DNA from: Candidatus Ornithobacterium hominis
GTDB lineage: Bacteria; Bacteroidota; Bacteroidia; Flavobacteriales; Weeksellaceae
Reading direction: 5' to 3'
DNA: 64,000 nucleotides
Assembly (NCBI RefSeq): GCF_951229915.1
Contig: NZ_OX579588.1
Coordinates: 124,001-188,000, forward strand
A model generated the notes under the pieces. The model ran no database searches, had not been told where the DNA came from, and was given only the letters and a program-made list of their open reading frames with translations. The position numbers were made by a program, and so were the translations under genes. Within the stretch, counting starts at the first letter, position 1; every line of letters starts with the position of its first letter. This document shows, one piece after another, positions 15,880 to 23,525 of the stretch.

Positions 15880-17241
15880 TTACATACCAATAACCCAAGC
15901 AGCTGGATTTTGTTTTACCGTTCCTTTCCAGATTTGGAAATCCAAAATGGTGTTATTGTCATTATCAGTATAAATCGTCCCAAGACTCTGTTTGGTAGAA
16001 ATTTTTTGCCCTTTAGAAACACTTACCTGGCTCAAGTTATTGTAAACGGTAAAGTATGTTCCGTGTGAAATCATAACCGCCTTGTTCCCTCCCTGCACCA
16101 AAATCACTTCTTGCACCACTCCTTCAAAGACTGCACGAGCTTGCGTTCCTTTTGCGGCTGCGATTTTTACGCCAGCGTTATTTTCATAAATATTTTTGAG
16201 GATTGGGTGCGGTTGGCGTCCAAATCCACCTACAACTTCGCCGCTGGCAACAGGCCAAGGCAATCGCCCTTGATTGGCTGTAAAGCTATTAGACAGCGAT
16301 TCCGTTTCAGCTGTAGAAGAATAAGTTTTTTCTGATTCCTCGTTTTTTGCAGGTTCTTTTTCAGTTTTAGGCACTTCTTTTTTCGCTTCAGTTTTATTAG
16401 CAGCAGCATCCCGAGCTTCTTTAGCTTTACGTTCTGCTTCTAATTTTGCCAAGCGTTCTCGTTCTCTGCGAGCCTCTTCTTCTTTTCTTTTACGTTCTGC
16501 CTCCGCTTTTTCTCGAGCAATTCTAATCTCTTCTTGAATTATGGCCTCAATTTGCCCTTCTAATTTCTTGTTTTCTTGTTTTTTAGCCTCTATTTGGGTA
16601 GCAATTTGAGATTCATTGGCACGAAACTCTTGTAAAACTTTATTTTGTTCTTGCTTTTGAGTTTCTAAATTTTTCTTCAGCTCATTTCTCTGAGCCAGCA
16701 AGGCCTCTTTCTCATTTTTAGCTTTTTCCCTTTTACTGATTGTCAGCTCAATATCCTTTTGCTTTTGCTTAATTTCATCAGCTTTTTCATTCTGGTAGCC
16801 CGAGTATTTTTCTAAGTATTTAATTCGTCTGAAAGCCTCGGTAAAATTTTTACTAGAGAGAATAAAAAGAATTTTATTATGCAAAGACTTATTTTTATAA
16901 GCGTTGACCAAAACATCTTTATACTCTTTTTTGAGTTCAGACAATTCACGTTTTAGCTTATTGATTTGAAGCTGGGAGAGATAGATTTCATCTTTCAGGG
17001 CTTGAGTTTCTTTTGCGGTTGTTTTTAGTAATTCATTTTGTGCCTTGATTTTATCCTCTAATTGCTTAATGTACAAAATAGATTTTTTTGACTCAGATTT
17101 ACTTTGATTCAAACTCTTATTGAGTCGAGCAATTTCTTGTTGCAAGGCACGACTCTCTTTTCTAAGCTTTTCTTTGTTGTACTGCGCATTTAGGCTAGAG
17201 CAAAAAAGAAAACTAAAAAACAGAAGCAAAAAATATCTCAT
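15880..17241 (-). CDS. EnvC-like murein hydrolase activator (coiled coil + degenerate M23)
   Basis: 453 residues. A signal peptide (about 1-19, ending LNAQ) is followed by a long coiled coil (about 20-260) and an Ala/Glu/Lys-rich linker. The C-terminal LytM/M23 domain spans about 330-453 (GRLPWPVASGEVVGGFGRQPHPILKN). The catalytic zinc ligands are lost: the usual HxGxD reads NAGVK, and the final HxH reads LDFQIW. This loss is known in EnvC and ActS, which activate amidases instead of cutting peptidoglycan. A role in septum splitting is therefore likely, but inferred. Confidence 0.88.
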   Translation of the reverse strand: MRYFLLLFFSFLFCSSLNAQYNKEKLRKESRALQQEIARLNKSLNQSKSESKKSILYIKQLEDKIKAQNELLKTTAKETQALKDEIYLSQLQINKLKRELSELKKEYKDVLVNAYKNKSLHNKILFILSSKNFTEAFRRIKYLEKYSGYQNEKADEIKQKQKDIELTISKREKAKNEKEALLAQRNELKKNLETQKQEQNKVLQEFRANESQIATQIEAKKQENKKLEGQIEAIIQEEIRIAREKAEAERKRKEEEARRERERLAKLEAERKAKEARDAAANKTEAKKEVPKTEKEPAKNEESEKTYSSTAETESLSNSFTANQGRLPWPVASGEVVGGFGRQPHPILKNIYENNAGVKIAAAKGTQARAVFEGVVQEVILVQGGNKAVMISHGTYFTVYNNLSQVSVSKGQKISTKQSLGTIYTDNDNNTILDFQIWKGTVKQNPAAWVIGM

Positions 17242-17250
17242 AAAATCTAT

Positions 17251-18057
17251 TTATTTTACCTCTCTTTTAGAATATCCACTCGGGATTTTAAAAGGAGCTT
17301 GCATTTCTTCAAAAGTAAAATTATTATAATCTAATTCAATTGCCCCAGGCTTTTGGCTGTTTATCAAAATTTTAACAACTGAAGGTAAATTCATGCCTTG
17401 CAGATTTTGCCATTCGCTGTAGTTGGCGATGATTTCCGTTTGATTTTGCGTATCTTGAATTTTGATAACTCTCAGACGATAATTAGTATCAAAAAGGAAA
17501 GAATGAATATACTCTCCCTTTTTGTTAGAATTTTTCAAGGCTTTATTTTTTTTATAAGAAAGCTCATATTCGCCCGAAGCCTCATTAGCCGTAAACTCAT
17601 AATTATGTAGACTTGCGAGTAGAGGAGCTTGCCCGAGTAGAAGTTGCTGAACTTTTTCATAATCAAAGAAATCTACATTGAATTGTTCATTCAAATAGCT
17701 CAAATCCTCATCAATGTAAGTGCGGTCTAGAATTTCATAAGCCTTCACACCAGCAGGGGAAATCAAGGCTCTAGCTCCAGTGATGCCCAACATAGAAGCG
17801 TTGAGCCATATTTTTTTATCTTTTTCGATGTAGAGTTTCAGCGTTACATTGATGTTTTTTTTATTAATATTTGCGTTTAATTTAGATTTGATTTGAATGG
17901 CTTTGAAATCGGGAAGCTGCTTTTGGTAATTATTCCAAAATTGCTGAACAGATTGTTCTACAACATCGCCGCTAGCTTTCACAATTTTTTTCTGTATTCC
18001 GCAAGAGAATAAGAAAAAAGCAAAAAATCCGTAGAGAAATATAAATTTACGTTTCAT
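17251..18057 (-). CDS. DUF4292-family lipoprotein
   Basis: 268 residues with lipoprotein signal MKRKFIFLYGFFAFFLFSC (lipobox Cys19). Family features are IKSKLNANINKKNINVTLKLYIEKDKKIWLNASM and LGITGARALISPAGVKAYEILDRTY, then GQAPLL and the C-terminal LPSVVKI ... IELDYNNFTF. The fold resembles LolA/LolB-type lipid-binding beta half-barrels, which would suit lipoprotein handling; that is inference. It sits between dut and the EnvC-like gene. Confidence 0.82.
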   Translation of the reverse strand: MKRKFIFLYGFFAFFLFSCGIQKKIVKASGDVVEQSVQQFWNNYQKQLPDFKAIQIKSKLNANINKKNINVTLKLYIEKDKKIWLNASMLGITGARALISPAGVKAYEILDRTYIDEDLSYLNEQFNVDFFDYEKVQQLLLGQAPLLASLHNYEFTANEASGEYELSYKKNKALKNSNKKGEYIHSFLFDTNYRLRVIKIQDTQNQTEIIANYSEWQNLQGMNLPSVVKILINSQKPGAIELDYNNFTFEEMQAPFKIPSGYSKREVK

Positions 18058-18060
18058 GTT

Positions 18061-18495
18061 TTACCTTTTTCCAGTGCTACCAAATCCGCCTTCGCCACGA
18101 GCGGTGTTTTCTAATTCCTCTACTGCATTAAATTCAACTGTTTCGTGCTTGGCAATTACTAATTGGGCAATTCTATCGCCATTATTTATGGTGAATTTTT
18201 CAGCAGAAATATTCGCTAAAATCACTTTCACTTCGCCTCGGTAATCGGAATCTATGGTGCCCGGTGAGTTGAGGCAAGTGATGCCGTGTTTGATTGCCCA
18301 ACCGCTGCGTGGGCGAATTTGCCCTTCAAAACCTTGCGGGATTTCTAAAAATAAACCAGTCGGGATTAAAGCTCTTTCCAATGGCTCTAGAGTGACTGGT
18401 GATTCTAAATTGGCAGTTAAGTCAAGTCCAGCAGCACCCGCAGTTTTGTGTTCTGGTAGAGGATGTTGCGATTTGTTGATAATATTGATTTTCAT
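18061..18495 (-). CDS. dut: Deoxyuridine 5'-triphosphate nucleotidohydrolase (dUTPase)
   Basis: 144 residues with the trimeric dUTPase motifs in order: AAGLDLTA (motif 1), RPRSGWAIKHGI (2), LNSPGTIDSDYRGEV (3), NGDRIAQLVI (4) and the C-terminal GEGGFGSTGKR (5). It converts dUTP to dUMP and PPi, preventing uracil incorporation and feeding dTMP synthesis. Its ATG overlaps the end of the upstream flippase gene by 4 bp (ATGA). Confidence 0.96.
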   Translation of the reverse strand: MKINIINKSQHPLPEHKTAGAAGLDLTANLESPVTLEPLERALIPTGLFLEIPQGFEGQIRPRSGWAIKHGITCLNSPGTIDSDYRGEVKVILANISAEKFTINNGDRIAQLVIAKHETVEFNAVEELENTARGEGGFGSTGKR

Positions 18496-19907
18496 AATAA
18501 ATTTTTAATCGTTTGTTTTTCAATGAAAAAAATAAGGCTTAAAAAAATAAAAAACAATGAATTTCCTACCCATAAATTTTGTGAAAAGCCTAAATAACTA
18601 ATCATTGAAAAAATAATTACAAGTGCTAAGTAAAATAAAATTTTTCTTTTACGGTAAGGAATGTGATAATTTTTTTGCCCGATGATGTAAGAAATCACCA
18701 TCATTACCGCATAAGCAACCAGCGTTGCCCAAGCCGAAACCATAAATCCTAAGAAAGGAACTAAGGCGAGATTGAGTATAATCGTTATGCCAGCGCCAGC
18801 CCAAGAGATGTAGCTTCCGATTTTGGTATTATCTGTCACTTTGTACCACGTAGATAAATTGTAATAAATCCCGAAAAATAAATTGGAAATCACAATCACT
18901 GGGACGATGTCAATGGCCAGTAGGTAGTCAGGGTCGGTAATGATTAAGTTTTTGAGCCAAGATAAATTGGTGATGATGCCTAAAGCGATGATGGAAGCTA
19001 CAATGCTAAAGTATTCCGTTATGCGCGCATATTTGATTTTGGCATCATTGGCCTCCATTTGCTTGAAGAGGTAAGGCTCTACACCCATGCGGTAGGCCGT
19101 GACAAAAAGTGTCATCAGCACGGCAAGTTTATAGCAGCCACCGTAAGCGCCCGCTTCTACTTCAGAGACGATGAAACGCTGCACTACTTTATCAAAATTT
19201 TCATTGACCATGAAAGCAAAACCCGCAATCATAATGGGGTAAGCAAAACGAAACATTTTCTTGAATAAACCATAGTCAAACTGAATTTTTAGCTTTAAAC
19301 CAATCGGTAATAGCATCAGAATTCCTGCTAAACTACCAATCAAATTACTGAAAAAAGGAAAGGCGACCTTCTCATTTAAACCAAAAGAAGCGGATACCGA
19401 GTAAGGAATAACCAAAAATAGTAACATAACGGCAAGCGTCTGAATCGTGATTTGCCCTACACGAATAGCGGAATACGCCACCGCTTTATTCCTGAACCGA
19501 AGCCACGCATATGGAATCACACAAAGCGTGTCAAAAAAAGCAATCCAGCCAAACCAAGTGATGTACTCAGGGTTTTCTTCATAATTTAAAAGCTGGGCAA
19601 TGGGTTCTCTTAAAACTAAAATCAATAAAATAAAAACAAAGGCATTGAAAAATAAAAACCAAAATGAAGTGTTAAAAACTTTTTGGGTTTCATTTTTATC
19701 TTTTGCGAATCGAAAAAAAGCCGTCTCAAAACCAAAAGTCAATAGAATATTCACAAAAGAAATTAAGGCGTACAAATTAGTGAACTTAGCAAATTCTGCC
19801 ACGTTGATGTGCTCAAAATAAAATGGATTGAGCAAAAAAGTAATGACCCGAGGCAGAACCGCCCCAATGCCATAAATGATGGTTTCGCTAATTAATCTTT
19901 TGTACAA
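18492..19907 (-). CDS. Polysaccharide biosynthesis flippase (Wzx/MATE-like)
   Basis: 471 residues with 12-14 hydrophobic segments covering nearly the whole length. The N-terminus MYKRLISETIIYGIGAVLPRVITFLLNPFY is typical of oligosaccharide flippases of the MVF/MATE superfamily, which move lipid-linked glycans across the inner membrane. The gene heads a minus-strand cluster of envelope genes. No glycan biosynthesis genes are adjacent, so the substrate is unknown. The dispersed motif at 18533 lies within its last codons (FLSLIFFI). Confidence 0.85.
   Translation of the reverse strand: MYKRLISETIIYGIGAVLPRVITFLLNPFYFEHINVAEFAKFTNLYALISFVNILLTFGFETAFFRFAKDKNETQKVFNTSFWFLFFNAFVFILLILVLREPIAQLLNYEENPEYITWFGWIAFFDTLCVIPYAWLRFRNKAVAYSAIRVGQITIQTLAVMLLFLVIPYSVSASFGLNEKVAFPFFSNLIGSLAGILMLLPIGLKLKIQFDYGLFKKMFRFAYPIMIAGFAFMVNENFDKVVQRFIVSEVEAGAYGGCYKLAVLMTLFVTAYRMGVEPYLFKQMEANDAKIKYARITEYFSIVASIIALGIITNLSWLKNLIITDPDYLLAIDIVPVIVISNLFFGIYYNLSTWYKVTDNTKIGSYISWAGAGITIILNLALVPFLGFMVSAWATLVAYAVMMVISYIIGQKNYHIPYRKRKILFYLALVIIFSMISYLGFSQNLWVGNSLFFIFLSLIFFIEKQTIKNLL
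18525..18547. repeat. Dispersed TAAGSCTTA motif (exact core 18533-18541), inside flippase gene
   Basis: G-centre on plus, followed by A7. On the coding strand it encodes FLSLIFF within the last membrane helix. Confidence 0.75.
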
Positions 19908-19984
19908 AATAACTCTTTAAGATTACAAAAATCATTCATCTTTCTCATTCCGCAAAATCTATTCTTTAAATTTATTGACAATCA

Positions 19985-20005
19985 TTTTTTTTAAGCCTTA
20001 GAAAA
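19985..20005. repeat. Dispersed TAAGSCTTA motif (exact core 19992-20000)
   Basis: C-centre on plus: T8 AAGCCTTA GAAAAA. In the gap between the divergent flippase and gpsA genes; a variant (TAAGGCTTT) follows at about 20111-20134. Confidence 0.8.
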
Positions 20006-20160
20006 ACGGTGAGCAGCGATTGTTTTTTTTAATAATTCATAAAGGTAATTTGAAATAAACTATGAAATCATGAAGTGAAACACGTGAAATTATGATAAAA
20101 ACACATGGAAATTTTTTAAGGCTTTGAAAATTTTGAAAAATAAAATGTAAATTTAGATAT

Positions 20161-20168
20161 TATATTTG
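20161..20168 (+). promoter_or_regulatory. -7 element (TATATTTG) of gpsA
   Basis: A perfect TAnnTTTG ends 5 nt before the gpsA ATG at 20174, so the predicted transcript begins at or next to the start codon. No TTTG at standard -33 spacing. Confidence 0.5.
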
Positions 20169-20173
20169 TAAAA

Positions 20174-21178
20174 ATGACGATGGGTATAGAAAATAAAAAC
20201 ATTGGCGTAGTCGGCAGTGGAAGTTTTGGGACAGCAATGGTGAAAATGCTACTAGAAAATGCTGCTACCGTGAATTGGTGTGTACGAGACGAAACGTTAA
20301 AAAATCATATTAAACAAGAGAAAAGAAACCCAAACTATCTTTCATCCGTAGCGTTTGATGTAGAGCGGCTAAATCTCACAACGAGCATCGATCAGCTTGT
20401 GCATCAGTCAGATATCATCATTTTTGTAGTCCCGTCGATTTATCTTTTAGAAACCCTGAAGCCGTTGACAATTAGTCTAGAAAATAAAATCATCATCACA
20501 GCCATCAAAGGATTAATTCCCCAATCTTGTGAAATCATTGGAGATTATTTTATGAAAGAATATGGCGTAGCAGAAGAAAACATTGGTGTAATTGCGGGCC
20601 CTTGCCATGCAGAAGAAATAGCTTTGGAGAGGTTAAGCTATATCACTTTAGCATTCAAAAACGGAGAAAACCTGAACCGATGCCGACGACATTTGAAGTC
20701 TGATTTTGTGCGAGTTACCCCGAGTGATGACATTTATGGAACAGAACATTCCGCCGTGCTGAAAAATGTGTACGCCATCTCTGCTGGCATTGCCAATGGG
20801 CTTAATTATGGCGATAATTTCATCGCCGTTTTGCTCAGTAATGCCATTCGAGAAATGGAAGAGTACCTGAAAATCATTAGCCCTATAGACCGAAACATCA
20901 ATAACTCTGTTTATTTAGGCGATTTATTGGTGACAGGATATTCCTATTTTAGCCGCAACCGAATGTTTGGCAATATGATTGGCAAAGGCTATACCGTGAA
21001 ATCAGCTTTGATGGAAATGAATATGGTGCCAGAGGGCTATTATGCCACTGAAGGTATCTTCAAAATATCAGAAGAAAATGGCTTGAATCTACCGATTTTG
21101 GAAACTGTGCATAAAATTTTGTATCAAGAAAAAAATCCTCGAAAACAGTTTAAGAAATTAACGAAAAAAATAGACTAA
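20174..21178 (+). CDS. gpsA: NAD(P)H-dependent glycerol-3-phosphate dehydrogenase
   Basis: 334 residues. The N-terminal Rossmann motif GVVGSGSFGTA binds NAD(P)H; the family follows with ITAIKGLIP and GPCHAEEIALERLSY. The C-terminal catalytic domain has AVLKNVYAISAGIANGLNYGDNF (catalytic Lys in LKN) and NRMFGNMIGKG. It makes sn-glycerol 3-phosphate for phospholipid synthesis. The second ATG two codons later (MGIENKN) is an alternative start. A -7 element only 5 nt upstream implies leaderless expression. Confidence 0.95.
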   Translation: MTMGIENKNIGVVGSGSFGTAMVKMLLENAATVNWCVRDETLKNHIKQEKRNPNYLSSVAFDVERLNLTTSIDQLVHQSDIIIFVVPSIYLLETLKPLTISLENKIIITAIKGLIPQSCEIIGDYFMKEYGVAEENIGVIAGPCHAEEIALERLSYITLAFKNGENLNRCRRHLKSDFVRVTPSDDIYGTEHSAVLKNVYAISAGIANGLNYGDNFIAVLLSNAIREMEEYLKIISPIDRNINNSVYLGDLLVTGYSYFSRNRMFGNMIGKGYTVKSALMEMNMVPEGYYATEGIFKISEENGLNLPILETVHKILYQEKNPRKQFKKLTKKID

Positions 21179-21194
21179 AAGCTTAATTTAAAAA

Positions 21195-21218
21195 TTTTTT
21201 AAGGCTTAAAAAAAAATT
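21195..21218. repeat. Dispersed TAAGSCTTA motif (exact core 21200-21208)
   Basis: G-centre on plus: T6 AAGGCTT A9. Between two co-directional genes. Confidence 0.8.
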
Positions 21219-21233
21219 AAAAAAAATCATTAA

Positions 21234-21557
21234 ATGGAGGAGCAAGACTTTTATCATAAAGTTTACAACGTTACACGGCAAATTCCGCTAGGGCGAGTAA
21301 CCACCTACGGGAGCATAGCTAAATTCATCGGCGCCCCACAATCTGCCCGAGTGGTGGGTTACGCACTCAATGCCAGTCACGGTTTACCCGATGTTCCAGC
21401 ACATCGGGTGGTGAATAGAAAGGGTTTACTCACAGGGAGACATCATTTTGCAACCCCTGATTTGATGGAAAAAAGATTGAAAAAAGAGGGAGTGAAAGTT
21501 GAAAACAATCAAATTATAAACTTTGAAAAATATTTATGGCAACCAGAACAGCATTAA
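21234..21557 (+). CDS. Alkyltransferase-like (ATL) protein, MGMT family without the acceptor cysteine
   Basis: 107 residues equal to the C-terminal DNA-binding domain of O6-alkylguanine-DNA alkyltransferases. RVTTYGSIAKFIGAPQSARVVGYAL carries the helix-turn-helix and its arginine finger. The active-site PCHR box reads PAHR (55-58), so the alkyl acceptor Cys is Ala56 and the protein cannot repair by alkyl transfer. Known ATL proteins of this type bind O6-alkylguanine and hand lesions to nucleotide-excision repair. It overlaps the next gene by 22 bp. Confidence 0.9.
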   Translation: MEEQDFYHKVYNVTRQIPLGRVTTYGSIAKFIGAPQSARVVGYALNASHGLPDVPAHRVVNRKGLLTGRHHFATPDLMEKRLKKEGVKVENNQIINFEKYLWQPEQH

Positions 21558-22927
21558 ACAATATCGATTTAGATACCGTAGAAATGACGTTGGATATTAT
21601 GAAATACGTCATCAATCGAATCACTACGACGGACCCTTTCCTAGGTGAAATTCAATCTGAGGAAGAATTATTTAACTTAGTCGGTGAAACCATTACCGAA
21701 GAAGGAATCGGTGGTGAAATAGCCTTAGATAAATGGAAGAATATTCTCTCAAAAGCTTGCACAACGATAGACCACCCAAGGCATTTGGCATTTGTGCCAG
21801 CAGCGCCGTCGAGAGCAGCCGTTTTGTTTGATTTGGTGGTTTCGGCAAGTTGTATCCACGGGGCGTATTGGCTAGAGGGAGCTGGAGGTATTTTTGCAGA
21901 AAATCAAGCGATGAAATGGCTGGTTTCTTTGACTGGTTTACCAAAAGGAGCTTTTGGCGTTTTCACCTCAGGCGGAACGGCGGCAAATTTATCAGCAATA
22001 GTGACTGCCAGAGAAGCTTGGCGAAGCAACAAGCTAGAAAATCAAACCAAGAAAGGCATGATTTTGACTAGCGTTGGCGCACATTCCTCTATCAAAGCCA
22101 TGGCAAAAGTGACTGACGCAGAAGTCATACTAGTAGAGACAGAAGAGCAAATGACGCAACAGGAATTAGAACAAAAATGGGCAGAACTGCCATCTGAAAT
22201 CAAAGAGCGAATCTTTGCAGTAGTAGCAACAGGCGGAACTACCAACGCTGGGATCATCGATGATTTAAAAGGTGTGGCTAAATTTTGTCAAGATAAAAAA
22301 CTGTGGTTTCATGTCGATGCAGCTTATGGTGGAGGAGCTTTGGCAGCAGACAGCGTGAGGCACTTATTTAATGGGATAGAGGAAGCTGATAGTATTACTA
22401 TCGACCCGCACAAATGGCTTTTCTCGCCTTACGATTGTGGAGCGGTAATCTACAAAAAACCAGAATTAGCACGAGAAGCTCATGCGCAACATGCAAGTTA
22501 TCTTAAAATTTTTGATGACCCACGAGCACAAGGATTTAACCCCTCAGACTACCAAATTCAGTTGACGCGGCGTGTCCGTGGTTTGCCGCTATGGTATTCG
22601 CTGGCCATGCACGGAACACAGGTTTACAAAAATGCCATTGAAAGAGGAATAGAATTAGCCCAGATTGCTGCAAAAAAAATTGAGCAGAGAGAAAATTTAG
22701 AATTAGTAAGAGAGCCAGGCTTGAGCTGCGTTTTGTTTAGGCGAAAAGGTTGGTCAGCAGAAGAATACAAGCTATGGACGTATGAAAACATCCGCAAAAA
22801 CTTTGCTTTCGTAACGCCAACACAATGGCAAAGCAATGGCAAAACAGAAAGTGTTGCGCGTTTCTGCTTTATAAACCCAGATACGACAGAATCAGATATT
22901 GATAAAATTCTAGATTCAATGGAATAA
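21536..22927 (+). CDS. Group II PLP-dependent decarboxylase family protein
   Basis: 463 residues of the glutamate/aromatic-amino-acid/aspartate decarboxylase family (fold type I). FTSGGTAANLSAIVTARE (143-160) binds the cofactor phosphate, HVDAAYGG supplies Asp261 for the pyridine nitrogen, and Lys293 in DPHKWLFSPYDCG is the PLP lysine. An early HPRHLAFVP segment is typical of bacterial members acting on aspartate, diaminobutyrate or aromatic amino acids. The substrate cannot be read from sequence. Its start lies inside the upstream ATL gene. Confidence 0.88.
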   Translation: MATRTALNNIDLDTVEMTLDIMKYVINRITTTDPFLGEIQSEEELFNLVGETITEEGIGGEIALDKWKNILSKACTTIDHPRHLAFVPAAPSRAAVLFDLVVSASCIHGAYWLEGAGGIFAENQAMKWLVSLTGLPKGAFGVFTSGGTAANLSAIVTAREAWRSNKLENQTKKGMILTSVGAHSSIKAMAKVTDAEVILVETEEQMTQQELEQKWAELPSEIKERIFAVVATGGTTNAGIIDDLKGVAKFCQDKKLWFHVDAAYGGGALAADSVRHLFNGIEEADSITIDPHKWLFSPYDCGAVIYKKPELAREAHAQHASYLKIFDDPRAQGFNPSDYQIQLTRRVRGLPLWYSLAMHGTQVYKNAIERGIELAQIAAKKIEQRENLELVREPGLSCVLFRRKGWSAEEYKLWTYENIRKNFAFVTPTQWQSNGKTESVARFCFINPDTTESDIDKILDSME

Positions 22928-22932
22928 AAAAA

Positions 22933-22947
22933 TAAGCCTTAAAAAAA
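22933..22947. repeat. Dispersed TAAGSCTTA motif (exact core 22933-22941)
   Basis: C-centre on plus followed by A7, just upstream of the rimP operon promoter. Confidence 0.7.
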
Positions 22948-22952
22948 TATAA

Positions 22953-22984
22953 TTTGGTACTCAAAAAATTAATCACTAAATTTG
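22953..22984 (+). promoter_or_regulatory. Bacteroidota promoter of rimP-nusA-infB (TTTG-N20-TAAATTTG)
   Basis: TTTG at 22953-22956 and TAAATTTG at 22977-22984 are separated by 20 nt, an almost ideal Bacteroidota sigma-A promoter. Transcription would start near 22990, about 70 nt before rimP. Confidence 0.8.
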
Positions 22985-23011
22985 CGTACAATTTAGCGAT
23001 AAAAAGTCACT

Positions 23012-23041
23012 AAAAGAGCCTCTACCGAAGCTCTTTTTTTG
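23012..23041 (+). promoter_or_regulatory. Attenuator-like hairpin in the rimP-nusA-infB leader
   Basis: The arms AAAAGAGC (23012-23019) and GCTCTTTT (23030-23037) form an 8-bp stem; an inner TC/GA pair is possible around a TACC loop. The stem is followed by T7. It lies about 20 nt after the predicted start site and 18 nt before the rimP ATG, so it can only act on this operon's own transcript. Control of termination by NusA level is an inference. Confidence 0.6.
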
Positions 23042-23058
23042 TTATTACAGATTTTGGT

Positions 23059-23517
23059 ATGAAAGAAAAAGTAGAACAATTGATACAAGAAGCGTTGGAG
23101 GAAAATCCTTCTCTGTTTCTAGTAGATTGGGAAATTAATACAGAAAATCACATTGAAGTTTTGGTGGATGGAGATGAAGGCTTACCAATAGATGAGGTAG
23201 TGCGTATTAGCAGACACATTGAGCATAACTTAGATCGTGATGAGGCTGATTTTTCTTTGACGGTTTCTTCACCTGGTGCCACCCGCCCGCTAGAGATTCC
23301 TCGCCAATTTAAAAAAAATATTGGCCGAAAGTTGAAGGTGAAAACAGATGGGAAGGAGTTTAAAGGTGAATTGATAGAAGCAGACGAAGAAAGCATTACT
23401 TTGCAATGGAAACAAAGAGAGAAAAAACCGCTAGGTAAAGGAAAACATACGGTGACAAAGGTGGAAAAAATTGCATATGAAGCAGTGAATAAAGCAACGG
23501 TAGAATTAGAGATTTAA
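23059..23517 (+). CDS. rimP: Ribosome maturation factor RimP
   Basis: 152 residues. The N-terminal domain carries ILVDGDEGLPIDEVVRISRHIE (here VLVDGDEG) and SLTVSSPGATRPLEIPRQFKKNIGRKLKV, the family's signature. A C-terminal SH3-like domain follows. RimP helps assemble the 30S subunit. It is the first gene of the classical rimP-nusA-infB operon, 8 bp before nusA. Confidence 0.95.
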   Translation: MKEKVEQLIQEALEENPSLFLVDWEINTENHIEVLVDGDEGLPIDEVVRISRHIEHNLDRDEADFSLTVSSPGATRPLEIPRQFKKNIGRKLKVKTDGKEFKGELIEADEESITLQWKQREKKPLGKGKHTVTKVEKIAYEAVNKATVELEI

Positions 23518-23525
23518 AAAAAATT

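Noticed and set aside
16111..16335. Plus-strand frames within the EnvC-like gene
   Set aside because: They are antisense shadows of the linker and LytM domain with no start signals or homology.
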